Of a stretch of DNA of 56,447 bases, positions 1 to 9,499 are shown in pieces (the stretch's first letter is position 1; every line of letters starts with the position of its first letter). A program made the translations under genes and the position numbers. The notes beneath the pieces were generated by a model that saw nothing but the letters and a program-made list of their open reading frames with translations, did no database searches and was not told the DNA's origin. Location: positions 1 through 56,447 of the forward strand of contig JAJDCQ010000194.1 of NCBI GenBank assembly GCA_029260755.1. Direction: 5' to 3'. Origin of the DNA: Planctomycetota bacterium. GTDB lineage: Bacteria > Planctomycetota > J058 > JAJDCQ01.

Positions 1-18
1 ACCATAGACTGAGTCACG

Positions 19-145
19 CCAACCTCCGTTCTGGGCCTCGAGCCCGGCTGTTCCTGGGAGCCTTATCGGCATCCCGCGAACGGAGGTTGGCCTTCCCATC
101 CCATTCTCCGTGGTGACATCCTGCTCGCCGAAGGCGAGCCCGCAG
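19..145. repeat. Inverted repeat and relic of the CTCCGTGGT repeat family
   Basis: A 13-nt arm (CCAACCTCCGTTC, 19-31) is perfectly complementary to 78-90. Between the arms lies a TTCCTGG piece that recurs in the other intergenic repeats of this window. The stretch 106-145 (CTCCGTGGTGACATCCTGC, then a GCTCGCC/GGCGAGC hairpin) is nearly identical to 35856-35895, so the two loci share one repeat module. No gene is visible in 1-161. Confidence 0.7.
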
Positions 146-161
146 TCCCCGCCTCCGCTGC

Positions 162-1340
162 CTAGAGGCTCTCCCAGACCCGGTTCACCCGCTCGATCCC
201 GTCGCGGAGCACCTCCTCGCTCGTCGCCGTGTAGCACAGGCGGGCGAACCGGCCGAAGCGCTCACCGAACGCGCCTCCCGGGGCGAGCGAGACGTGCTCG
301 TCGAGGCAGCGGCGGAGGAAGTCGATCGCGCCGTCGGCGTCGGCGACCTTCGCGCGCAGGTCGAGGAGGACGAAGGTGCCGGCCTCGGCGGCGAGGTGCG
401 GCACGCGGAGGGTCTGCTCGGTCGCGCGCGCTCCTCGGACGACCGTCGCGCGGGCCGCGCCGAGATGCGTCTCGGCATCCGCCATCCCGGCGAGAGCCAT
501 CGCCTGCCCGGCCACCGAGGTGTGGAAGATGGTGTGCGTGTTCAGCCGCGGGATCAGCGGGCGCACCTTCTCGGGCGCCGCGAGGAATCCCACGCGGTGA
601 CCGGCGAGGCTCATCGCCTTGCTGAAGGAGCCAACCGTCACGGTGCGCTCGGCGAGGCCGGGGATCGTCGCCGTCGGGGTGAAGGCGACCCCGTCGTACA
701 CGAAGTCCTGATAGACGGCGTCGGCGAGCACCCAGAGGTCGTTCGCCACGGCGATCTCGGAGAGCGCCTCGAGGTGGCCGCGCGGGTAGACGAACCCGGA
801 GGGGTTGTTCGGATCACACCAGTAGATCGCCGTCGTCTCGGGGGTGACGGCGGCGGCGACCCGCGCCGCGAACGCCTTCGGGTCCCGTTCGGGGAAGCCG
901 TCGTCGCCGACGTCGACCTGGATCACCGTGCGCCCCTGGCTCTGGAGGATCCCGAAGATCAGCGGCCACGACGGGGTGAGGACGACGCACGCCTCGCCCG
1001 GATCGAGCAGCGCCAGCGAGGCGACGGTGAGGGCGCCGGTCGCCCCGGCGGTGACGAAGAGCCCGTCGGTCTCGACCGGCATCCCGAAGTGGCCGGCCAG
1101 GCGCCCGGCGATCGCGGCGCGCAGCTCGGGCAGCCCGCCGACCGGGGCGTAGCGATGGACGCTGGGGTCGCGGATGTCGAGGGCGAGGGCCGGCTCGGGC
1201 GGCAGCCAGCAGACGTCGCCTATGTGGAGCGGGATCAGCGTCCCGGCGGCGGCGAGCTCGCCCATCTTCTTCTGGAACGCGGCGAAGGGGCTCGCGTGGA
1301 CGCCGGCGGCGGCCCGGGTCAGATCGGGGTGTCTCGGCAT
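162..1340 (-). CDS. PLP-dependent class I/II aminotransferase
   Basis: A 392-residue fold-type I aminotransferase, the usual length for the family. Visible landmarks are the substrate and cofactor loop DPNNPSG (about residues 176-182), the pyridine-nitrogen aspartate in LADAVYQDF (D207), and the Schiff-base lysine K241 in SFSKAMSLAGHRVGF with the phosphate-binding Arg249 behind it. It should transfer an amino group from an amino acid to a 2-oxo acid in the cytoplasm. Substrate cannot be read from the sequence. The ATG at 1340 has no strong ribosome site, and a possible promoter (TTGACG-N18-TAGGGT) ends about 10 nt upstream, so the message may be nearly leaderless. It is transcribed away from the multiheme gene at 1679 and has no operon partner here. 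Confidence 0.9.
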   Translation of the reverse strand: MPRHPDLTRAAAGVHASPFAAFQKKMGELAAAGTLIPLHIGDVCWLPPEPALALDIRDPSVHRYAPVGGLPELRAAIAGRLAGHFGMPVETDGLFVTAGATGALTVASLALLDPGEACVVLTPSWPLIFGILQSQGRTVIQVDVGDDGFPERDPKAFAARVAAAVTPETTAIYWCDPNNPSGFVYPRGHLEALSEIAVANDLWVLADAVYQDFVYDGVAFTPTATIPGLAERTVTVGSFSKAMSLAGHRVGFLAAPEKVRPLIPRLNTHTIFHTSVAGQAMALAGMADAETHLGAARATVVRGARATEQTLRVPHLAAEAGTFVLLDLRAKVADADGAIDFLRRCLDEHVSLAPGGAFGERFGRFARLCYTATSEEVLRDGIERVNRVWESL

Positions 1341-1350
1341 GATGACGCGG

Positions 1351-1380
1351 ACCCTAACTCCGCCCGTGGGATCGCGTCAA
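1351..1380 (-). promoter_or_regulatory. Possible promoter of the aminotransferase gene
   Basis: On the minus strand TTGACG (1380-1375) is followed after 18 nt by TAGGGT (1356-1351). This places a start site only a few nucleotides before the ATG at 1340. The -10 keeps only the three most conserved positions, so support is modest. Confidence 0.3.
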
Positions 1381-1525
1381 GGATCCGACTCGGAGCGGTC
1401 CTCGGGAACCGCTCAATCGCACTGCGTCATCGTTACATCTCGGCGCCCGGAGACGTCTCACGAACGTGACTCCCGGGCGGGACCCGGAGGCGCCAGAATC
1501 CCCGCCGTGGGGCGGCGGACACGAG

Positions 1526-1554
1526 TTGCAAACCCCCCTCTTCCGGGCTACAAT
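1526..1554 (+). promoter_or_regulatory. Sigma70-like promoter for the nine-heme lipoprotein
   Basis: TTGCAA (1526-1531), a 17-nt spacer and TACAAT (1549-1554) match the housekeeping consensus well in very GC-rich surroundings. Transcription from about 1561 would give a leader of roughly 120 nt before the GTG at 1679. Confidence 0.6.
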
Positions 1555-1678
1555 CCCTCGACCTACCTAGGGGGGAGCCTGGAGGGGCGGGGAGTCCTTG
1601 CACTCACCGCTATCGCCTCTCCAGCAAGACGTTGAAGAATATTGGCCTCAGGTCCAACTGACCGTCGAGGAGCGTAAC

Positions 1679-4600
1679 GTGCACAACCGGCTCAAGGCGC
1701 GGCGTCGCGTACTCACCCTGTCGATCGCTCTCGCGAGCATCGCCCTCTTCTTCATGTCGGGTGCGATCTCGTGTGGCGGCAGCAGCGGTGGCGGGTTCGG
1801 CGGGAACACCGTGTCGCTCGGCAGCGCCGACGGCAACTGCGTGTTCTGCCACGTCGGCATCACGATCATTCACGATCGGTTCCAGCTCGGATGCGTCGAC
1901 TGTCACGGCGGTGACAAGGACGCGCAGATCAATCCGGGCGACATCCGGGATCCGAACGAGATCGTGAAGGCGCACGTCGTCCCCGAGAACCCGGAGCTGT
2001 GGCGGGCGAACGCCCTCACCGGCTTCGACGCGAACGGCGTCCCCGAGGATCGCGGTAACTTCTATGATCCCGAGTTCTTCGACGATGTCGACCTCCCGAC
2101 GAACAACGCCGGAGTCGCCGGCCAGGACATCGGGATCGACTTCGACCTCGATGGGAACATCAACGACTTCGACGGCGCCCCGCCCGAGCGCAGCAACGCG
2201 AACGGCAACGAGCGGGACGACATCGGCGGCGAGCACGTCGACTCCGAGTACAACGAGGATCTCAACTACGTCCGCTGGCTCAACCCGAGCGACCTCCGCG
2301 TCGCCCAGGCGAGCTGCGGCCGCCTGAGCCCCCGGAACGACTTCGTCGGCCAGTGCCACCAGCAGGAGGTCGACGCGGTCCGCGGCACGGTCATGGTGAC
2401 CGTCGGCGGCGTCCTCTCCGGCGCCTACTACCAGAACCGGGTCCTCCCGGCCGTCAGCCCGATCGACGGCGCCGCCGTCGACGACGCGGACCGCCGGCTC
2501 GTCTTCGGCTACCAGCTCGACTTCGCCACGATCGACGCCAACTTCGATCAGGCCGACGAGTCGTGGCCGGCGAACAGCTTCGCCAACAAGGCGCCCGAGG
2601 GCCGGTTCGAGGACTTCCTCGGCCGCCTTCCCCTCGACGCCGACGGCGACGGCTTCCCCGACACCCTCGACACGGTCAAGACCACGTTCGAGCACGGCGC
2701 GTTCGGCGCGGACGCCCCGCTCGGCTCGATCCAGACCCACCGGATCCGGGGCGTCGGCGGCAACCCGATCCGCGAGATCTTCCAGGCGGTCGACGCCGTC
2801 GAGACGTTCCCCGACCGCGTCGTCGCCGAGGGCAACGCGCCGCTCGCGGCGACGCTGAGCCTCGTGATCACCGGCGACCCCGCCCTGATCGCCAACGAGC
2901 TCCAGACCAACCTCGGCCCGCAGAACAACACGGGCGACGGCCAGGATCTCACCGTGAACGCGGCCGACAGCGTCGTCCGCGGCTTCCGGCCGTTCTACAA
3001 CATGCTCGTGCCGCGTAACGGCCGCGACTTCTTCGGTCTGAAGGTCAAGGACACCACGATCTTCGACTTCCTGGCGAACAACACGCCGTTCGAGCTGATC
3101 GGTCAGAACAACCCGATCGGGATGTACAGCAACTCGGGCTGCGCGTCGTGCCACGTCCTCTACGCCCGCGACGGCATCAGCCGCGAGCCGACCGACAAGA
3201 CGATCGCCGAGAACGGCCGGCAGCCGAGCAGCGATTTCCCGTTCGGCTTCCGCGACGACCTCGGCCAGGGCGGCCACCCGGTCGAGCACTTCCTCACGAC
3301 CCAGATCCCGAGTGAGCAGTGCGGCATCTGCCACATCTTCGTCACCCGCGTCGACCTCGTCTTCGAGGGGCAGAGCGAGGTCGAGACCGGCTACGACCAG
3401 GACCAGGAGACGCAGCCGGTCCAGTTCGACACGCCGGACGGAACGACGGTCAACATCTTCGACCAGCTCGCCCACTTCGACTTCGACGGCAACCAGCAGG
3501 TCGTCCTGAACGACGGTGAGGGCGAGGACGAGGACCTCAACAACAACGGCGAGCTCGACGCCGGCGAGGACGCCAACAACAACGGCCTCCTCGACCGTCC
3601 GACCCGGACCAAGCGGAGCGACTCGGTCGACGGCCGCCAGCTCCCGTTCGTCTACGGCGGCCACAACGGGTCGATCAAGCTCCAGGACATCCACGTCGAG
3701 CGTGGGATGGAGTGCATCGACTGTCACTTCATCCAGGACAACCACGGCGACGGCAACATCTACGGCCGTAACTGGGACACGATCGAGATCGAGTGCGACG
3801 ACTGCCACGGCACGTCGACCCAGCGGGCGACCCTCGTCACGAGCGGCGCCAACGGTGGGAACGACCTGACCGAGGCGTTCAGCAAGCCGATCTCGAACCG
3901 GACCCAGTTCGGGACGCCGTTCTTCGAGCGGCTGTCCGACGGCACGATCATCCAGCGCTCGCGCGTCTTCGACGGCCGGGCGTTCATCGTCCCGCAGATC
4001 ATCGACGCGGTCGACGCCAACAACGTCGCCCGGTTCAACCCGGACGCGTTCGAGGCGATGGCGGTCGAGTCCGACAGCTTCCCCGGCGTGAACGCCCACA
4101 TTCGCGAGCTGGGGCAACAGGTCGGCGGCAACGGCGGCCTCGAGTGCTACAGCTGCCACAACGCGTTCAGCATGAACTGCTTCAGCTGCCACTACAACAT
4201 GCGGATCAAGAACGTCGACCTGGTCAACCCGGCCGCGTCCGACCGCCAGCGAGGCACGTTCGTCGACACGAAGCTGCGACCGGGCTTCTCCGAGTTCCAG
4301 GTCTTCGCCTTCGTCCGCGCGCCCCTCACCCTCGCGGTGAACGGCGACAACGACTTCAACAAGATCTCGACGTTCCGCTCGCTCATGCAGGCGCACATCT
4401 CGGTCTCGATCGACGCCGACGTGCTCCAGCTCACCGCGAACGACTTCGTCGACGTCAGCGGGCTCGGCCTGGCGATCAACGACGACACGATCGTCCACAA
4501 CCTCATGAGCCCGACGCCGAACGCCCTCTCGGGCCAGGCGTTCAACATGTTCATGCCGCACACCGTTCGGACCGAGGAGACGAAGGACTGTGAGATGTGC

Positions 4601-6478
4601 CACACCCTCGTCGACAGCGCCGTCCCGAACGACCCGAACGCGAACGTCCTCAACAACCACATCCTCTCCTCGACGTTCTCGCTCGGCACCGGTCGCTACA
4701 ACAAGCTGTTCGACTGGATCTTCGTCGGCACCGACGCCGAGGTTCAGCTCTTCGACACCAAGCGTGAGATCCAGGGTCAGGCCCACAAGGTGTGGCCGGG
4801 CTTCGTCGGTCTCTTCGGCTCCGGCATGAGCGACGGCGCGGGCCCGCGGCTGTTCAACGCCAACGGCGCAGTCCTCGCGGATCAGTTCCCCGACCAGCCG
4901 GCGCCCCGCGTCGCGACGTTCGCCACGGGCGCCGCGGTCATCGACAGCGCGCTCGTTCGCAACCTGACGGTGCCGAACCAGGACCAGATCAAGGCGCTCG
5001 ACACCCTCTTCACCCTCGACGCGACGGGCGAGCTCCAGGCGGTCCTCGTGGCCGGCCGCGACAACACGCTCGCGCCGCCGCTCGACATGGAGAGCTTCGT
5101 CGGGTTCGCGGGCGGCGGACAGATCCTCGCGATCGACATGGCCGGACCCGATCAGTCGATCGGCATCCCGAACCCCGACACCCAGGCCGGACCGAACATC
5201 TTCTGCGCCCTCAACGACGGCAACCTCGGCATCGTCGAGGCCTCGCAGTCCGACTTCCCGGCCGCGATCGGCGGCACGGGCGTCACCTACCGTGAGCGCG
5301 GCAGCGTCGACATCGTCGACGGGGCGGGTGTCGTCGTCGACGTCGCCTTCGCGGGCAACGTCTGCTACGCGCTCGTCCAGGACGACGGCGACCTCGAGGT
5401 CCGGATCGTCGACGTCAGCGACGTCGACGCGCCGGTCGACATCACCGACGACGTGAACTCGACGAACGAGATCCTGGTGGAGACCCCGCGCACGATCGAG
5501 GTCTACGGCTTCAACCTCTACGTCCTCAGCGACTCCGGCCTCGACGTCTTCAGCACCGACCACGCCGGCCTGATCACCCGCGAGACGGCGGTGACCTTCG
5601 TCGCCGGCCTCGTCACGCCCGACTTCCGGAAGTTCGACTTCGTCGGGAACAAGGCGGTGATCGCGGGCGGTCCCGAGGGTGTTCACATCCTCGACATCAC
5701 CGTGACCCAGAACCCGATCCTGCTCCGGACCCTCGACGAGCTGACCGGGCCGTTCCAGAACTTCGGCACCAACCTCGGCGTCCAGAACACGATCACGACC
5801 AGCTTCACCGCGTCCGGCAACGGCACGGCCGAGGCGAACACGGTCGTGGTCAGCGTCGAGCCTGGGAACGCCGGCAACTACGGCGTCTTCGTCGGCGTCG
5901 ACAACGGCAACGGCACCGGCCGGGTCGTCGTGTTCGACCTGACCGACTTCCGGGACTGGCGCCAGCGGATCGTCGACTTCGAGGAGCTCAACCTCGGCGG
6001 CAACCCGGACGCGGTCGCCGACGACGACATCTTCGCGACGAACCACCGGTTCAGCCTCGAGCGTCGGGATCCGCTCACCAAGCGGAGCCCGTTCACCAAC
6101 CAGGCGGGTCAGGCCGGCATCAACGGCTTCCTCGACCTGGAGGCGAGCTCGGTCGGGAACAACCCGAACCCGAACCTCAACGCGAACCTGTTCCTCCGCT
6201 CCGGCCCGACGATCTTCATCGGCCAGACGGTCTACACGTTCGGCTTCGACCAGGGCGGGGCCTCGAACCTCGGTCCGGTCTTCTCGATCGCGCCGCCGAT
6301 GGTCCTCGACCGGGTCGGCACCGAGACGGGCAACCAGATCCGTGACGGCCTCGACCTGAACGCCCGGACGCTCAGCCTCGCCGAGATGGCGCGGATGCGC
6401 GCGGTGCGGGTCGTCGAGGACGGCGGCACCGACGACGAGAGCGGCAACGGTCTCGGCAACCTGGAGGAGGTGCGCTAG
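1679..6478 (+). CDS. Secreted nine-heme cytochrome c with calcium-like and LVIVD-like repeats
   Basis: About 1599 residues from the GTG at 1679, chosen because GAGGAG lies 6 nt upstream. A TTG at 1598 would add 27 residues without a good ribosome site. The N-terminus is a lipoprotein-like signal (basic KARRR, hydrophobic stretch, ...MSGAISC followed by a Gly/Ser linker), so a membrane-anchored or surface protein is likely. Nine CXXCH heme sites are present: CVFCH, CVDCH, CASCH, CGICH, CIDCH, CDDCH, CYSCH, CFSCH and CEMCH. A tenth CH pair lies in an unusual CX12CH (CGRLSPRNDFVGQCH). Asp/Asn-rich loops such as DADGDGFPD and DLNNNGELDAGED look like calcium-binding dockerin or thrombospondin loops. 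The last third lacks heme sites and contains beta repeats like EVRIVDVSDVDAPV and GVHILDITVTQNP, which resemble LVIVD propeller repeats. A role in extracellular electron transfer is inferred. It stands alone, with its own promoter and terminator. Confidence 0.85.
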   Translation: MHNRLKARRRVLTLSIALASIALFFMSGAISCGGSSGGGFGGNTVSLGSADGNCVFCHVGITIIHDRFQLGCVDCHGGDKDAQINPGDIRDPNEIVKAHVVPENPELWRANALTGFDANGVPEDRGNFYDPEFFDDVDLPTNNAGVAGQDIGIDFDLDGNINDFDGAPPERSNANGNERDDIGGEHVDSEYNEDLNYVRWLNPSDLRVAQASCGRLSPRNDFVGQCHQQEVDAVRGTVMVTVGGVLSGAYYQNRVLPAVSPIDGAAVDDADRRLVFGYQLDFATIDANFDQADESWPANSFANKAPEGRFEDFLGRLPLDADGDGFPDTLDTVKTTFEHGAFGADAPLGSIQTHRIRGVGGNPIREIFQAVDAVETFPDRVVAEGNAPLAATLSLVITGDPALIANELQTNLGPQNNTGDGQDLTVNAADSVVRGFRPFYNMLVPRNGRDFFGLKVKDTTIFDFLANNTPFELIGQNNPIGMYSNSGCASCHVLYARDGISREPTDKTIAENGRQPSSDFPFGFRDDLGQGGHPVEHFLTTQIPSEQCGICHIFVTRVDLVFEGQSEVETGYDQDQETQPVQFDTPDGTTVNIFDQLAHFDFDGNQQVVLNDGEGEDEDLNNNGELDAGEDANNNGLLDRPTRTKRSDSVDGRQLPFVYGGHNGSIKLQDIHVERGMECIDCHFIQDNHGDGNIYGRNWDTIEIECDDCHGTSTQRATLVTSGANGGNDLTEAFSKPISNRTQFGTPFFERLSDGTIIQRSRVFDGRAFIVPQIIDAVDANNVARFNPDAFEAMAVESDSFPGVNAHIRELGQQVGGNGGLECYSCHNAFSMNCFSCHYNMRIKNVDLVNPAASDRQRGTFVDTKLRPGFSEFQVFAFVRAPLTLAVNGDNDFNKISTFRSLMQAHISVSIDADVLQLTANDFVDVSGLGLAINDDTIVHNLMSPTPNALSGQAFNMFMPHTVRTEETKDCEMCHTLVDSAVPNDPNANVLNNHILSSTFSLGTGRYNKLFDWIFVGTDAEVQLFDTKREIQGQAHKVWPGFVGLFGSGMSDGAGPRLFNANGAVLADQFPDQPAPRVATFATGAAVIDSALVRNLTVPNQDQIKALDTLFTLDATGELQAVLVAGRDNTLAPPLDMESFVGFAGGGQILAIDMAGPDQSIGIPNPDTQAGPNIFCALNDGNLGIVEASQSDFPAAIGGTGVTYRERGSVDIVDGAGVVVDVAFAGNVCYALVQDDGDLEVRIVDVSDVDAPVDITDDVNSTNEILVETPRTIEVYGFNLYVLSDSGLDVFSTDHAGLITRETAVTFVAGLVTPDFRKFDFVGNKAVIAGGPEGVHILDITVTQNPILLRTLDELTGPFQNFGTNLGVQNTITTSFTASGNGTAEANTVVVSVEPGNAGNYGVFVGVDNGNGTGRVVVFDLTDFRDWRQRIVDFEELNLGGNPDAVADDDIFATNHRFSLERRDPLTKRSPFTNQAGQAGINGFLDLEASSVGNNPNPNLNANLFLRSGPTIFIGQTVYTFGFDQGGASNLGPVFSIAPPMVLDRVGTETGNQIRDGLDLNARTLSLAEMARMRAVRVVEDGGTDDESGNGLGNLEEVR

Positions 6479-6507
6479 CGAGCCAAACGGCTCGCAGGCG
6501 CGCCCTC

Positions 6508-6546
6508 CCGGCGCTCACCGGTCTCCGGTGGGCGCCGGTTCTCATT
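6508..6546 (+). terminator. Rho-independent-like terminator after the nine-heme gene
   Basis: Fourteen-base arms at 6508-6521 and 6525-6538 pair with a single G-U and a 3-nt loop, followed by TTCTCATT. It starts 29 nt after the stop codon. A smaller hairpin (GAGCC aaac GGCTC) precedes it. Confidence 0.7.
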
Positions 6547-6593
6547 GGGGCGGACTGCCCTCGCCCGGAGTCGTCCTCGTCTGCGTGAGCTTC

Positions 6594-6765
6594 CCGTTCC
6601 TGCAACACGCGCGCAGGCGTCGGCAGTGAACTGCGCGCCGGCAACTCGCAATCCGCGTAGTCCGCGTAATCCGCGGTTCCTACTGGGTTCAACGCCGAAA
6701 GAGACCGAACCGCGGATTTCGCGGATTACTCGGATTGATTCGGGCGTCGCCGAGTCATTGCCGAC
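6594..6765. repeat. Composite inverted repeat, ATCCGCG family, copy A
   Basis: The left arm 6649-6677 is built of 9-nt steps (ATCCGCGTA, GTCCGCGTA, ATCCGCGGTTC). It is answered by the inverted arm 6705-6734 (GAACCGCGGATTTCGCGGATT...). Upstream modules are CGGCAGTGAA and CGGCAACTCGC. Copies recur at 6796, 9500 and 10005. The gap 6479-7065 holds this copy, copy B and the terminator; no gene is supported in it. Confidence 0.8.
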
Positions 6766-6795
6766 GCGTCCGCGTCCCGGTGCTCCGCCCGAGAC

Positions 6796-6965
6796 TCCTG
6801 TTCCTGGAACGGGTCTCGCTCATCGGCAGTGAACCCGGATCTCGGCAACTCGCGATCCGCGGAATCCGCGCAATCCGCGGTTCCTACTGGGTTCAACGCC
6901 GAAAGAGACCGAACCGCGGATTGTTGGATTGACTGGATTCGTTCCGGTCGGTGCGACGTCACTGC
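6796..6965. repeat. Composite inverted repeat, ATCCGCG family, copy B
   Basis: Arms 6855-6883 and 6911-6939 are again in 9-nt steps. The spacer between the arms (CCTACTGGGTTCAACGCC...AAAGAGACC) is identical to copy A, so the two are recent duplicates of one element. The TTCCTGGAACG module lies at its left side. Confidence 0.8.
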
Positions 6966-7065
6966 CGTGTCGGCCGTCCTCCGGAGCGCCGGTCGATCGC
7001 CAGAGAGCCTCGAGGGTCCGGAGCTCTCGATCCACCATGACCGCGTCGAGCGCCGCTTCGGAGCG

Positions 7066-7476
7066 TCAGCTCGGCCGGCGCCAGCGTCCCGAGGTGTAGT
7101 CGCGCACCCAGCCCTTGCGCTCGGCGAGCCAGGTGCAGCGTGCGCAGACGGTGACGGGGCGATCGTCCTCGGTCCGATAGCGCGTCACCGAGTCGCCCCG
7201 GCAGCCGAACTCACAGAAGGGGCCGGGATGTGGCGGCGTCGGCGGCCGCTCGCGGACGACGTCCTCGGCGCGTTGGCGCAGGCGCGCAATGTCGGGAGCG
7301 CCGCCGTCGCCGACCAGTCGTTCGTGGAGGGTGGCGTGGGCGAGGGCGCTCCGCGGCCCGGCGAGGACGACCTCGACGCCTCCCCGGAGCGAGCAGCGAG
7401 GACAGACGAAGCGGCGCTCGCGGGCGCCGGGGGCGGCCTCCGCGGTTGGGTGCGGCGACGTCTCGTTCGGCTCCAT
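7066..7476 (-). CDS. Small zinc-ribbon-like protein of unknown function
   Basis: 136 residues from ATG 7476. Four paired-cysteine sites are visible: CPRC near the N-terminus, CEFGC in the middle, and CARC near the C-terminus, consistent with zinc binding. The C-terminal part WLAERKGWVRDYTSGRWRRPS is basic and aromatic. The open frame extends upstream to 7725, but that part reads like non-coding sequence and overlaps the lipoprotein gene on the other strand, so the ATG at 7476 is preferred. I do not recognise the family. It diverges from the beta-helix lipoprotein gene. Confidence 0.6.
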   Translation of the reverse strand: MEPNETSPHPTAEAAPGARERRFVCPRCSLRGGVEVVLAGPRSALAHATLHERLVGDGGAPDIARLRQRAEDVVRERPPTPPHPGPFCEFGCRGDSVTRYRTEDDRPVTVCARCTWLAERKGWVRDYTSGRWRRPS

Positions 7477-7661
7477 GCCGCCATTGTGGGCGATCCTGCC
7501 GGGTGAGCGCCAGGCGCGGGGAGCTGAGGAAGGCGAAGGGTCTTTACACGTGTCGCCGCGTGGCCACGATCGGGCGCCGACGTCCATGGCGGGTAACCCC
7601 CTATCAATTCTGACACTTGCCGTGTCCCAGGCCCCGGCATGGGGTTCGCGATCCGACGGGC

Positions 7662-9461
7662 ATGAAGAGCGCACTTCCGATTCTCGGCATCGTCGTCCTC
7701 GGCGTCGGTCTCCTGGGTTGCTCAAGCGGAAGCCGGTCGAGCGGGTCCGTCGCGACGACGCCCGGAGGCGCGGCTCCCGGAGGCGCCCCGGGCGCCGCTC
7801 CCGGTGGCGCCGCGCCTGGAACGACGCCGGGCGGCGGCGGCACCGCCACGCCCGGGATGCCGAGCGCGCCGCCGCCGGGCGGCGCCCCCGGCCCGGGCGG
7901 AACGACGTCGCCGGCCGGCGGGGCGCTCGCCATCGTGGCTCTCGAGGAGCCGTCCGCGCCGGTCGACGCGCCGATCCGGATCGTCGGCCAGGGCTTCGGC
8001 GCGAGCCGGGGCTCCTCGACCGTGACCGTCGGCGGCGCCGCCGTGACCGACGTCATCGCCTGGTCCGACGCGGAGATCGCGATCCGCATCCCGGCCGGGG
8101 CCGGCAGCGGCGAGGTCGTCGTCACGACGGCGGCGGGCGTCGCCCGGGCCGCCTTCTCCCTCGCGACCGGGCGAGCCCACTTCGTCGCTCCCGGCGGCGA
8201 CGACGCGGCCGCGGGGACGATCGCCGCCCCGCTCGCGACGATCCGATCCGCCGTCGACCGGGCGCGCCCGGGCGACTGGGTCGTCCTCCGGGCCGGCACC
8301 TGGAACGAGCGGGTTCGGACGGCGACCGACGGCGGCGCCACCGACGCGACCCGGATCACGATCGCCGGCTTCCCGGGCGAGCTGATCCGCGTGGCGGTGA
8401 GCGGGCGCGCCCTCGATGTGAGCCACGATGGCATCACCGTGAAGGACATCGAGCTCGACGGCGGGTTCGGCAGCTCCGACGCCGTCCGCACCAGCAACGC
8501 CGACCGCATGATCCTGCGCGGGCTGACGGTGAAGAACGCGGGGAGCTCCTCGGCGACCGCCGGCGGCGGCGACGGGATCGACGTCGAGGGCGGCACCGAC
8601 ATCCTCATCGCCGACTGCGAGATCTTCGACTGCCTCGCCGGCGACCTCGCGAACCAGCGCGACAGCCACGGCATCGTCGCCGGCGCGTTCCGGCGGCTGA
8701 CGATCCGGGGGTGCCGGATCTACCGCTGCAGCGGAGACGCGATCCAGGCGGACCCCGACCGGGATCCATGGGACGAGCTCGTGATCGAGGACTGCGACCT
8801 CTCGACCGGGCCGCTCCCCGCCGCCCGCGGCGCCTGGCTGGCGGGGCAGGTGCCCGGCGAGAACGCGTTCGACAGCAAGGCGAGCGCGGCCAGCCCGCTC
8901 GCCCAGTCGTTCGTGATCCGCGACACCCGCTGCCACGGGTTCAGCTCGGGCTGGATCGGCAACCAGGCGGCCCTCAACATCAAGGACGCGGTGCAGGGCG
9001 TGGTCGAGCGCTGCGTCGTCTTCGACAACGTGATCGCCTTCCGTCTCCGAGGTCCGGCGAGCCCGGTCACCGTCCGCAACTGCGTCGTCACGGACAACCA
9101 GATCGGCGTGCGCTACGAGGACGGCATCACCGACCTGACGCTGCTCCACAACACCTTCGCCGCGAACGGAACCCACTTCCGCGACGGCGGCGGAGGCGGC
9201 CTCGGCGCCCGCTTCACCGCCCGGAACAACCTCTTCGAGGGCGCGGCGCCGGCCGAGGTGAGCGGTTTCGGCAGCAACATGGGCATCGCCACCGCCGACC
9301 TCGCGGCGACGTTCGCCGGAGCGGGAGCGCGCGACTATCGCCTCCGGGCGGGCGCGGCGCCGGTCGACGCGGGCGTCGCCGGCCTCGGCGTGGTCGATGA
9401 CCACGATGGGCGGGCGCGGCCGCAGGGTGGGGGTTTCGACGTGGGCGCCTTCGAGCGCTGA
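7662..9461 (+). CDS. Lipoprotein with TIG domain and right-handed beta-helix
   Basis: 599 residues from ATG 7662. A clear lipoprotein signal ends in LLGC with Cys20. Residues about 21-85 are a Gly/Ala/Pro linker. An IPT/TIG immunoglobulin-like domain follows (ALAIVALEEPSAP... to ...GEVVVTTAAGVARAAFSLATG). The start of a parallel beta-helix is recognisable in HFVAPGGDDAAAGT... and ATIRSAVDRARPGDWVVLRAGTW, a DUF1565-like opening. Repeated coils follow (GITVKDIELDGG, MILRGLTVKNAG, DILIADCEIFDC, RLTIRGCRIYRC). The end, PVDAGVAGLGVVDDHDGRARP...FDVGAFER, is the C-terminal motif common in planctomycete secreted beta-helix proteins. Such folds often act on polysaccharides, but no catalytic set can be assigned. 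A frame extension to 7617 adds 15 residues before the signal and is rejected. Confidence 0.85.
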   Translation: MKSALPILGIVVLGVGLLGCSSGSRSSGSVATTPGGAAPGGAPGAAPGGAAPGTTPGGGGTATPGMPSAPPPGGAPGPGGTTSPAGGALAIVALEEPSAPVDAPIRIVGQGFGASRGSSTVTVGGAAVTDVIAWSDAEIAIRIPAGAGSGEVVVTTAAGVARAAFSLATGRAHFVAPGGDDAAAGTIAAPLATIRSAVDRARPGDWVVLRAGTWNERVRTATDGGATDATRITIAGFPGELIRVAVSGRALDVSHDGITVKDIELDGGFGSSDAVRTSNADRMILRGLTVKNAGSSSATAGGGDGIDVEGGTDILIADCEIFDCLAGDLANQRDSHGIVAGAFRRLTIRGCRIYRCSGDAIQADPDRDPWDELVIEDCDLSTGPLPAARGAWLAGQVPGENAFDSKASAASPLAQSFVIRDTRCHGFSSGWIGNQAALNIKDAVQGVVERCVVFDNVIAFRLRGPASPVTVRNCVVTDNQIGVRYEDGITDLTLLHNTFAANGTHFRDGGGGGLGARFTARNNLFEGAAPAEVSGFGSNMGIATADLAATFAGAGARDYRLRAGAAPVDAGVAGLGVVDDHDGRARPQGGGFDVGAFER

Positions 9462-9499
9462 GTCTGTCTGCCCCCGCCTCCCGCCCGCCCCGCCCCCCG

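Noticed and set aside
1341..1678. tRNA or small RNA gene
   Set aside because: No cloverleaf or T-loop was found; a promoter explains the conserved-looking part. No tRNA or rRNA was seen in the window.
1610..6046. A very long minus-strand open frame opposite the nine-heme gene
   Set aside because: It is a Val/Asp/Glu/Arg-rich antisense shadow of the GC-rich plus-strand gene, has no domain, and its complement carries nine clear CXXCH motifs.
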